A stretch of 56,576 nt of DNA from CAVTWJ01 sp963849485 (GTDB taxonomy: Bacteria > Oederibacteriota > Muellerivitia > Muellerivitales > Muellerivitaceae): positions 1 through 56,576 of the forward strand of contig CAWKIF010000098.1 in NCBI GenBank assembly GCA_963849485.1, in the 5' to 3' direction. Position 1 is the first letter of the stretch, and every line of letters starts with the position of its first letter. Below, piece after piece: positions 17,881 to 25,170 of the stretch. Both the position numbers and the translations under genes were made by a program. The notes beneath the pieces are model-generated. The model was not told the origin of the DNA. It saw only the letters and a list, made by a program, of their open reading frames with translations, and searched no databases.

Positions 17881-20256
17881 ATGAAAGAACATCCCTACAA
17901 CCTGTTGAACCATCCGGTGGACGTCAGTAAAGAGTTTTCCAATTTGGAAAACACTATTTTTTTACCGGAAAAATTGGACCGGTTCAATGCCGCTAAGGCG
18001 GAGGGGGATATCATCTTCGGCCGGTACGCCTACAAGGTACGCATGGCCTTCAACCAGGAGGGGATCAACCTGATCACCAACCCGCCCTGGGAATTCCCGG
18101 CCGAGTACGGCGGCGAGAAAGACCCCTTTCCCTTCTCCATCACCTTCTACGGCGACCGCACACTGCGCCTGCGCATGCGGGGCCGCAAATACCCCAGGAA
18201 GGCCGAACCGTCGCTAATGCTCAAAAGCGAACCCAAGGCCTCCGGCCCCTGGAAGATTACCGAGAACACCCTTGTCTCACCACCAAGACACCAAGACACC
18301 AAGAAAAGCAAAAATTCTGATTCAGGTAAAACCACCAAAAAACAGATAACCTACAAGAGTAAATACGGGTCGGTCACCATCGTGGAAAACCCCTGGGCGA
18401 TTGAGATCCGCGACGCTTCGGGAAAACTCCTCACCAAGACCGTGCATTTGAAAGACAACGAGAGTCTGCGCAATACCGACCCCCTGCCCTTCTGCTTCAT
18501 CCGCCCCACGCCCGAGCTCAGTCGCAAATTCGCGTCTACTTTCAGCCTGGCCAACGGCGAGAAGATTTACGGTTGCGGCGAATCTTTCACCCGCCTCAAC
18601 AAGCGGGGCCAGAAGGTGGTGCTTTGCACCTACGACTGCCACGGGGTTCAGCACGACGGCATGTACAAGCCAGTGCCCTTCTTCATGAGCGACCGGGGCT
18701 ATGGCATGTTCCTGCACACCACCGCGCCCGCCACCTTCGATTTCGGCCAAGCCTATGCCGAAACAACCACCCTCTTCACCGGCGACGAGGACCTGGACCT
18801 CTTCATCTTCCTCGGCGGCCCGAAGGAAGTCCTTACCCAGTACACCAACCTGACCGGCCGCAGCCCCGTTCCTCCCCTTTGGAGTTTCGGGCTTTGGATG
18901 AGCAAGTGCACCTACAAGAGCGAAAAGGAAGCCCGGGACGTCGCCAAGAAACTGCGCGACCATAAGATACCCTCGGATGTAGTGCATTTGGACACGGGCT
19001 GGTTCGAGGAGGACTGGCGCTGTGACTACAAATTCTCCACCACCCGTTTCAAGAACCCGCTCAAGATGATCAAGGACCTGGCCAAGCAAGGCTTCAAGAT
19101 CAGCCTTTGGCAGTTGAGCTACTTCAACCCCAAGAACCGTCTCACCCGGGAGATTTTGGACCAGGGCCTGGCGGTCACCGACGGCAAGGGCGGCCTGCCC
19201 ACCGAGGAAGCCACCCTGGATTTCAGCAACCCCAAGACCGTGAAATGGTACCAGAAGAACCTGGCGGGACTGCTCAAGATGGGCGTGGGCGCCATCAAGG
19301 TAGATTTTGGCGAGGGCGCGCCCCTGAAGGGTGTTTACCACTCAGGTAAAACCGGGTTTGCCGAGCACAACCTCTACCCCCTGCGCTACAACAAGGCCGC
19401 GGCCGACATTTCCAAAAAGATCACGGGCGAGAACATCATCTGGGCCCGCAGCGCATGGGCTGGAAGCCAGCGTTACCCCCTGCATTGGGGCGGAGACGCC
19501 GAGGATAGTTTCGGCGGGATGGCCTCCTCCTTAAGGGGCGGCCTTTCCTTCGGTTTGAGCGGGTTCAGCTTCTGGAGCCACGATATCGGCGGCTTTGTGA
19601 AGGGGCCTTCGAAGGAGCTTTACCGCCGTTGGACGCCCTTCGGCCTTTTGACTTCCCACAGCCGTTGCCATGGCATGTTCCCCCGGGAACCCTGGGTTTA
19701 TGGCAAAGAATTCGAGGACGAGTTCCGCCTGTCAGCGGAAATGAAGTACAAGCTGATGCCCTATGTCTACGCCCAGGCCTTGGACAGCAGCCTCAAGGGC
19801 TTCCCCATGCTTCGAACCCTCTTCTTCGAGTTTCCCGAAGACCACACCAGCTGGCTGATTGAGGATGAGTACCATTTCGGGTCGGATATCCTCGTGGCGC
19901 CCCTGATGGAACAGGTTTTGGAACGGGACGTCTATCTGCCCCCTGGAACCTGGGTGGATTACCAAACCGGCTCTTCCTATAAGGGAGGCCAATGGCACCA
20001 CATCAAGGCGGGGAAAATCCCCTGCGTTATTCTGGTCAAAGGCGGGTCGGTGATCCCCCATGTCGCCCTGGCCCAATCAACCCAATTTATCGATTGGTCC
20101 AAGATTGAGCTGAAAACCTATGGCCAGGCCGTCGAAGCCAAGGGCTTGGTGGCCTTGCCGAACGACCAGAAACCAAGGGAAGTCGTCTTGGCCCGGCGCG
20201 GTAGCGGCTGGGAAGTGGTGAAGGGGGCGATCCCTCAGGTGAAATTCAACCTATAA
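17881..20256 (+). CDS. GH31 alpha-xylosidase, YicI-like
   Basis: A 791-residue cytoplasmic glycosidase (no signal peptide), close in length to E. coli YicI (772). The nucleophile motif IKVDFGEGAP puts Asp at residue 475, and HWGGDAEDSF puts the acid/base Asp at 539, with YicI-like spacing. WSFGLWMSKCTYKSEKEA and VVHLDTGWFEEDWRCDY are further family landmarks. It removes alpha-1,6-xylose from xyloglucan oligosaccharides such as isoprimeverose, feeding the xylose pathway. AGGAG at 17871-17875 decides the start. Residues about 133-155 (PPRHQDTKKSKNSDS) are encoded by an in-frame copy of the genome's dispersed repeat, an insertion not expected in the family. The next gene is convergent, 6 bp away. 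Confidence 0.93.
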   Translation: MKEHPYNLLNHPVDVSKEFSNLENTIFLPEKLDRFNAAKAEGDIIFGRYAYKVRMAFNQEGINLITNPPWEFPAEYGGEKDPFPFSITFYGDRTLRLRMRGRKYPRKAEPSLMLKSEPKASGPWKITENTLVSPPRHQDTKKSKNSDSGKTTKKQITYKSKYGSVTIVENPWAIEIRDASGKLLTKTVHLKDNESLRNTDPLPFCFIRPTPELSRKFASTFSLANGEKIYGCGESFTRLNKRGQKVVLCTYDCHGVQHDGMYKPVPFFMSDRGYGMFLHTTAPATFDFGQAYAETTTLFTGDEDLDLFIFLGGPKEVLTQYTNLTGRSPVPPLWSFGLWMSKCTYKSEKEARDVAKKLRDHKIPSDVVHLDTGWFEEDWRCDYKFSTTRFKNPLKMIKDLAKQGFKISLWQLSYFNPKNRLTREILDQGLAVTDGKGGLPTEEATLDFSNPKTVKWYQKNLAGLLKMGVGAIKVDFGEGAPLKGVYHSGKTGFAEHNLYPLRYNKAAADISKKITGENIIWARSAWAGSQRYPLHWGGDAEDSFGGMASSLRGGLSFGLSGFSFWSHDIGGFVKGPSKELYRRWTPFGLLTSHSRCHGMFPREPWVYGKEFEDEFRLSAEMKYKLMPYVYAQALDSSLKGFPMLRTLFFEFPEDHTSWLIEDEYHFGSDILVAPLMEQVLERDVYLPPGTWVDYQTGSSYKGGQWHHIKAGKIPCVILVKGGSVIPHVALAQSTQFIDWSKIELKTYGQAVEAKGLVALPNDQKPREVVLARRGSGWEVVKGAIPQVKFNL
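18277..18307 (+). repeat. Single arm of the dispersed repeat inside the GH31 coding region
   Basis: Tandem CACCAAGA-type units are read in frame as SPPRHQDTKK. The pairing right arm is absent. The unit sequence matches the left arms of the intergenic copies at 14652 and 17732. Confidence 0.8.
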
Positions 20257-20262
20257 AACAGT

Positions 20263-20877
20263 TTAGGCTTTGATCCAATTGTGGATCTGGGGTGGGTTAC
20301 GCTGGGTCCGGGGAGGGTCCGCCGCTGGATACCCCAAGATGATGGGAAGTACGGGGTAATAATAGTTCGGGATCCCCACCTTTTTTTTCATCTCCTCGGT
20401 CCGCAGGACCTCCCAGGCCAGCCCGATGGGGCAAGTTCCTAATCCCATTCCGTGAGCGGCCAGCATCAGGTTCTCGCAGGCCAGGTAGCAATCAATTTCC
20501 GGGGAGGGTTCTTCGCTGTTAGCGCATACGACGATGAGGGTGGAAGCGTTGTAAAAAATATTGAACTCGGCGTCCAAGGTGCGGTTCTTCAAGTGCCGGG
20601 CCTCGGACATCCACCGGAGGTTCCTGGCCATGATCTTCTTGGCCTCGAGGGAAATCTCGTCCAACAGACCCTTACTCTGAATCACCACGAAGCTCCAGGG
20701 CTGGCTATTGACGGAGCTGGGCGCCATGACGGCGTATTCCAATAGTGATTTGATCGTCCGCTCATCGACCATCTGGTCGGTGTAATTGCGAACAGCCCTC
20801 CGGCCTCGCAAGGCCTCCAGGATGCTAACGGAAAGCCCTTCCCCTGCCTGTGGATTTTCTTTTCCAGCGGTTACCAT
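20263..20877 (-). CDS. Nitroreductase-family FMN-dependent oxidoreductase
   Basis: A 204-residue protein of the nitroreductase fold. RRAVRNYTDQMVDERTI near residue 26 holds the FMN phosphate-binding Arg cluster, APSSVNSQPWSFVVI the second FMN site, and GLGTCPIGLAWE the loop over the flavin's ring. It is presumably an NAD(P)H-dependent reductase acting as a cytoplasmic dimer. The physiological substrate cannot be inferred. GGGAGG lies before ATG 20877. It is convergent with the GH31 gene. Confidence 0.88.
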   Translation of the reverse strand: MVTAGKENPQAGEGLSVSILEALRGRRAVRNYTDQMVDERTIKSLLEYAVMAPSSVNSQPWSFVVIQSKGLLDEISLEAKKIMARNLRWMSEARHLKNRTLDAEFNIFYNASTLIVVCANSEEPSPEIDCYLACENLMLAAHGMGLGTCPIGLAWEVLRTEEMKKKVGIPNYYYPVLPIILGYPAADPPRTQRNPPQIHNWIKA

Positions 20878-20937
20878 TTCCCTACCTCCCCATTGACCGA
20901 TAGACGGTGATTAAATGTCAGCAACTTCCGGCCCGGT

Positions 20938-21129
20938 TTACAGGCCGTATTTTTTCTTCACTTCTTTTTCGGCTTCCAACCAATCGGACAATTCATCGCC
21001 CTGCCGGTTGGACATGATTCTCGTTTTATGGATTTCAGCCGCCAGATTCCGAATTTCACCCTGAAGAGCCTCAAGGGTTGGTTTTTGCTTGGTTGCTTTT
21101 TCCTTAGTCTTCTTTGCCGGAACCGCCAT
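20938..21129 (-). CDS. Small DUF2934-like protein
   Basis: A 63-residue, Lys-rich protein with an acidic end, preceded by AAAGGAG at a good distance from ATG 21129. The C-terminal half (IRNLAAEIHKTR...DELSDWLEAEKEV) resembles the DUF2934 pattern of a helix followed by DWL.AE. Members are small, of unknown role, and often in many copies in environmental bacteria. An AAAGCGCTTT palindrome lies 65 bp upstream. Confidence 0.6.
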   Translation of the reverse strand: MAVPAKKTKEKATKQKPTLEALQGEIRNLAAEIHKTRIMSNRQGDELSDWLEAEKEVKKKYGL

Positions 21130-21193
21130 GATTGGAACTCCTTTGGATAGAGACTGATAACTAAAAAATACTTAACTACTTTACTCCGATTAG

Positions 21194-21203
21194 AAAGCGC
21201 TTT
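21194..21203. promoter_or_regulatory. Palindromic AAAGCGCTTT, possible LacI-type operator
   Basis: A perfect 10-bp palindrome with the CG-centred form typical of LacI-family operators, upstream of the small DUF2934-like gene. A weaker relative stands upstream of the GH2 gene at 10941-10954. No regulator gene is in the window. Confidence 0.35.
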
Positions 21204-21234
21204 TATGACAAGGCTCAGCATGAAACGTTATTAG

Positions 21235-21460
21235 CAGGATGTTGAAAAAGTCTGAGAAACGGACTTTCCCCCATGCCCCCCTTGAAAATCACAGCAAAGG
21301 GCATGGGGACGTCCCCATTTTCATTAATTATTTCAAAATGATGAAATGGGGGTTCCTATTCTGGGTCGCGAATCACCCATTGGAAAACAAGGGGTTTAAT
21401 GAGATTCGCTCCAAACCCGTGGCTGCTGGACAGGGTGAAAAACACTTTTTCAGCACCCTG
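21235..21460. mobile_element. MITE-like noncoding element, 226 bp
   Basis: The terminal inverted repeats are CAGGATGTTGAAAAAGT (21235-21251) and the complement of CAGGGTGCTGAAAAAGT (21444-21460), 15 of 17 matching. No credible gene lies inside. The interior holds two overlapping hairpins: CCCCATGCCC/GGGCATGGGG (21269-21278 with 21299-21308) and the palindrome TGGGGACGTCCCCA (21304-21317). The outer ends resemble transposon termini, so a transposase elsewhere in the genome may have moved it. No clear target duplication was found. Confidence 0.65.
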
Positions 21461-21508
21461 TTAAGTAGTCTTTGATTGTTTCGATATTGGTGAGAACTAG
21501 TAAAAACT

Positions 21509-22561
21509 TCATTTTCGAAGCGGGGGCCATTGGTCCTTCGGGACATTCTTATAAACTTCCTCCATCTTCTGAAAGCCGTCGGCAATGACCGTGCTGACTA
21601 TGTTGTCCTTGGTGACTGCGATGGGGTCGAGGAAATAGCTGGGCACATCTTTTTTGTTGTTGTTCGTGCTAGTGGGGGCCGGGGGTAGGGACTGCCCCTT
21701 GGCCATCTTCACCGCGATATCGGCAGCCTCGGCCGCCAGAAACTTCACCGGCTTGTAGACCGTCATGGTTTGGGTGCCGGCCACGATGCGCTGGCAGCCC
21801 GCCAGCTCGGCGTCTTGGCCCGACACCACCACCTTTCCCGCCAAACCCTGCTCGGTGAGTGCCTGGATGTCCCCGCCCGCCGTGCCGTCGTAGGAATCCA
21901 CCACCGCGTCCACTTGATTGTTGTTTTTAGTCAGAATTTCTTCCATCTTCCGCAGGGCGTTTGCTGCTAACCAGTCGTCAGCCCATTGGTCCCCCACGAT
22001 CTTGATATCCCCCTTTTTTACCAGCGGGTCCAGGACAATTCTTTGTCCCCTGCGGAAAAGGATGGCGTTGTAATCGGTCGGGGCACCACCCATGAGCACG
22101 TAATTGCCTTTCGGCTTCAATTGGACCAGGGTAGAAGCTTGCATCTCTCCCACCTTGATATTGTCGAAGGAAACATAGGCGTCCACGTCGCTGTCGAGGA
22201 TCAGCCGATCATAGGAAAGGACAGGCACCCCCAGCTTGTGGGCCGCCTCCACCAAGGTGGCGCAGCTTTTGGCGTTATGGGGTATGACCACCAGGCACTT
22301 GATGCCCTGGGTGAGCAAATTCTCGGCCTGGGAATTCTGCAGGGCGTCGTTCGAATCGGCCGACTGCACCAAGACCCCTACCCCCTGTTCGTTGCATTTG
22401 GCGGTGAGGATGTCCCGGTCCTTGGCCCAACGGGGCGCACGTAGGGTATCCATGGAAAGCCCGATCTTGATGGGATAGCCGGCCTGTTTGTTCCCGCAGC
22501 CAGCCAGCATATTCCCAGTAATAAATACCGCCAAAAGAATTGTCACTTTCGTGTTTTTCAT
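21509..22561 (-). CDS. XylF-like sugar-binding lipoprotein with altered pocket
   Basis: About 350 residues from ATG 22561, which is favoured over ATG 22579 because GGAAAGG (in the longer frame's first codons) sits 9 nt before it. The lipobox is MLAGC. The scaffold is clearly XylF (RWAKDRD, LSYDRLI, DQWADDWL, SGQDAELAG, MTVYKP), and it is related to the protein at 13637 along its whole length. Two pocket motifs differ: DNNA becomes DYNA and SNDATAGG becomes SYDGTAGG. No ATPase or permease gene accompanies it, so it may deliver another sugar to XylGH. The neighbouring fucosidase makes L-fucose one possibility, but that is inference. Confidence 0.85.
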   Translation of the reverse strand: MKNTKVTILLAVFITGNMLAGCGNKQAGYPIKIGLSMDTLRAPRWAKDRDILTAKCNEQGVGVLVQSADSNDALQNSQAENLLTQGIKCLVVIPHNAKSCATLVEAAHKLGVPVLSYDRLILDSDVDAYVSFDNIKVGEMQASTLVQLKPKGNYVLMGGAPTDYNAILFRRGQRIVLDPLVKKGDIKIVGDQWADDWLAANALRKMEEILTKNNNQVDAVVDSYDGTAGGDIQALTEQGLAGKVVVSGQDAELAGCQRIVAGTQTMTVYKPVKFLAAEAADIAVKMAKGQSLPPAPTSTNNNKKDVPSYFLDPIAVTKDNIVSTVIADGFQKMEEVYKNVPKDQWPPLRK

Positions 22562-22584
22562 ACTTTCATGCCTTTCCACTTTGT

Positions 22585-24819
22585 TTACTTCACTTCAATG
22601 GGCCCCAAGGGGCCGCCATACAACCCGGCACCGCCGGCCATGTTGTATACCCGAATCGCGATGACATTGTCTTTTCCAAAATGGATCAGCTTGGCCGGAA
22701 CCTCATAACGGCGTTCCTTATCCCAGGCGGTTGTTTTCACGCCCCCCATCCGCCCGATTTCCTTACCGTTGAAATAGGTAATATCCGTATCGTCGATCTT
22801 GCCCAAGGGAAGAACTAACGAATGGCCCTTCCATTCTTTCGGAATAATCAGGTGAAGCCGGTACCAGCCATAACAATATTCGCATTTGTACCCGTGGTCT
22901 TCCCACTTACAGGGCAACTTCACCTTTTCCCATGCGCTATCGTCCAAGCCCGGCTTAAGCCAGGTTGGGTCATCCCCTTTTGAAAAGAGCAATTCGCCGG
23001 TCAGATCAATGGAAGGAATGGCCACTTGCCATAGAAATGATACCTTCGGCGAATCGGGTGGGGATGGATACGTAAGACCAACCCGATATAACCCTGCCAA
23101 AGGAATTTCATTTGAAAATTCGAAGTTTCTTGACGCTTGGCCCTCAATAGTCACTTGTTGGGAGAGGACCTGTTTTACATTTATCGACAGATCCACTTGT
23201 TTCACGATTGCTTTTTCGTCGTAATTCTGGAAGAAGCCCCCAATCGTAAATTGGTTCCCTTTGGTTTGGATCTTCGATTTTCCCATCGCGAAACCCCTCA
23301 GGAGAACCTTATAGACCACCGGAAAGGCCGAGGCGTTAGCCGGAGGATCAAAAACGATCCCAGGCATGACCTTGGCCCATTTGATTTTTTCACCCGAACC
23401 CAAAATATTGACATCTTGGACTTGGATGTCGGGCAATTCCAAAGAAGTAATGGTGAGGGGTTTGGTCGGCGCCACCATGCAGAGAACATAGAGGGCGTTC
23501 CCCTTTCGGGTGAAGCGCACATCCCCTTCCTGGTACTTCACGTCCGATTCGCTGAACTTGCCGCCTTCTACATTCGTCAGACCTTCACCAAAGGTAACCC
23601 AAGGCCGGGTTCCATAGATGGCTTCCCCATTCACCTTCAGCCAATCCCCAATTTGCAAAAGAATCTTTTCTTGTTCCTCGGGGATGGTTCCATCGGGCTT
23701 GGGGCCGATATCCAAGAGCAGGTTCCCGTTGCGGCTAACGGCATCAATGAGGGACCGGATTAAATAACCAGCATCCTTTAGGGAGTCATCCTTAAGGTAG
23801 GCCCATGACTTCCAGCTCACCGAGGTATCGGTTTGCCAAGGAACGGGATTGATACCCGGTAATTTGCCCTTTTCCACATCCTGCACCGAGGTTCCCAGGA
23901 TGAAGGCCTTGTCCTTGGTGTTCAAGACCACACTTTGGTTCCACTGTGCGGCCCGGTTGTAATAGTAAGCCGCGAATTTACGGACATAGGGGTCGAACAC
24001 CCGCTTTTCGCCGATCCACCAATCGAAATAAACTAACTGGGGATGGTACTTGTCCACCAGTTCGGAAGATCGGGCCAGCCAATTATTCAGGTACTCCTCA
24101 TCCGGGGAGGTATCGTCCGGCTGTGCGGGGCCGTAAAAGTCCGCAAAGGCGGGGTCCTGGACATCTGAGTCGAATTTCCTGCCCCCGTTCATGAACCACC
24201 AATGTTCCGCCCGGTGGGAAGACAGCCCAAAGACCAGGCCCTCCGCGCGGACGGCTGAAGCTAATTCGCCGATTAAGTCGCGTTTGGGGCCCATCTTGGC
24301 GGAAGTCCATCGGGAGAGGTCCGAGTTATACATGGCGAAACCGTCATGATGCTCGGCCACGGGCACGACATATTTTGCGCCGGCCTTTTTGAAAAGTTTC
24401 GCCCATTGGTGGGCGTCGAATCTCTCGGCTCTGAAGAGGGGAATAAAATCCTTGTAACCAAACTTGGTTTGCGACCCAAAGATGGCCACATGGTGTTTGA
24501 AAGCATCATCGCCCTGCTGGTACATATTCCGCGAATACCACTCATTGGCGAATCCAGGGACAGAATAGAGCCCCCAATGGATGAAAATGCCGAACTTGGC
24601 GTCCTGGTACCATTCGGGCGCCTGGTAACCTTTGAGAGAATCCCAATCATCTTTAAGCTTCCCCTCTCGGATCACCGATTCCACTTCTCCGACCTTGGCT
24701 TTCACCTTTTCACGCGTATCGGAAGATTCCCAGTTCACAGCCTCAGCCCGAGCGATCATCGAAAAAAAGAAAAACCCCATTACAAATAGCGCATTCAATC
24801 TTGAGAACCACGGACCCAT
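22585..24819 (-). CDS. GH29 alpha-L-fucosidase with C-terminal beta-sandwich
   Basis: A 744-residue exported enzyme (signal peptide ending MIARAEA). WYQDAKFGIFIHWGLYSVPGF and VVPVAEHHDGFAMYNS mark the GH29 barrel, and PQLVYFDWWIG contains the nucleophile Asp. NGNLLLDIGPKPDGTIP follows as expected. Residues about 470-600 form the usual beta domain. The last 130 residues (DDSAWEKVKLP...YGWYRLHLIIP) resemble the sugar-binding jelly roll found at the N-terminus of GH2 enzymes, an extra module. It releases alpha-linked L-fucose, as on xyloglucan galactosyl side chains. AGGGAG precedes ATG 24819. Confidence 0.92.
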   Translation of the reverse strand: MGPWFSRLNALFVMGFFFFSMIARAEAVNWESSDTREKVKAKVGEVESVIREGKLKDDWDSLKGYQAPEWYQDAKFGIFIHWGLYSVPGFANEWYSRNMYQQGDDAFKHHVAIFGSQTKFGYKDFIPLFRAERFDAHQWAKLFKKAGAKYVVPVAEHHDGFAMYNSDLSRWTSAKMGPKRDLIGELASAVRAEGLVFGLSSHRAEHWWFMNGGRKFDSDVQDPAFADFYGPAQPDDTSPDEEYLNNWLARSSELVDKYHPQLVYFDWWIGEKRVFDPYVRKFAAYYYNRAAQWNQSVVLNTKDKAFILGTSVQDVEKGKLPGINPVPWQTDTSVSWKSWAYLKDDSLKDAGYLIRSLIDAVSRNGNLLLDIGPKPDGTIPEEQEKILLQIGDWLKVNGEAIYGTRPWVTFGEGLTNVEGGKFSESDVKYQEGDVRFTRKGNALYVLCMVAPTKPLTITSLELPDIQVQDVNILGSGEKIKWAKVMPGIVFDPPANASAFPVVYKVLLRGFAMGKSKIQTKGNQFTIGGFFQNYDEKAIVKQVDLSINVKQVLSQQVTIEGQASRNFEFSNEIPLAGLYRVGLTYPSPPDSPKVSFLWQVAIPSIDLTGELLFSKGDDPTWLKPGLDDSAWEKVKLPCKWEDHGYKCEYCYGWYRLHLIIPKEWKGHSLVLPLGKIDDTDITYFNGKEIGRMGGVKTTAWDKERRYEVPAKLIHFGKDNVIAIRVYNMAGGAGLYGGPLGPIEVK

Positions 24820-25170
24820 GCAGGCTTCTCCCTAATTTGATTTCCATTTTTTCATCAGTCGGCTCATAAGCCTCACATTAAAACTCAACCTGAAGATTTT
24901 GCCTTCTTTTTTCTTGTTACAGGGGACACACTTAATCTTTTTCCCGAACACTTGAGCCTAAGTCCCAAATCATGAAACCAGATGAAACCTTTCCAATTCT
25001 TTTCATACACTAATCACCCCGTCGAAAGAGGCGTGATCCATAGATTATTAAAAATCCACTCATTTCTCGTTTTAACTTCGTTCCCCGATAGGTCCAGAGG
25101 TGGTATGATTAAACCGTTTTAGTGGCCTTGGAAATACTCGCATTTTCAGAATTCACCAGTGGAGGAAGAA
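24820..25170. other. Intergenic region between divergent genes
   Basis: It holds the start regions of the fucosidase (minus) and of a Thr-rich lipoprotein (plus). TATGAT at 25104-25109 could be a -10 for the latter. Otherwise I see only AT-rich sequence without repeats or a small gene. Confidence 0.4.

Noticed and set aside
18322..19341. 339-codon minus-strand frame inside the GH31 gene
   Set aside because: It is a shadow of the strongly supported alpha-xylosidase frame, without motifs or ribosome site.
25108..25121. ATTAAACCGTTTTA shared with 37393-37406, considered as a common operator
   Set aside because: A few identical 14-base pairs are expected by chance in 47 kb, the motif is only roughly symmetric, and the two downstream genes are unrelated.
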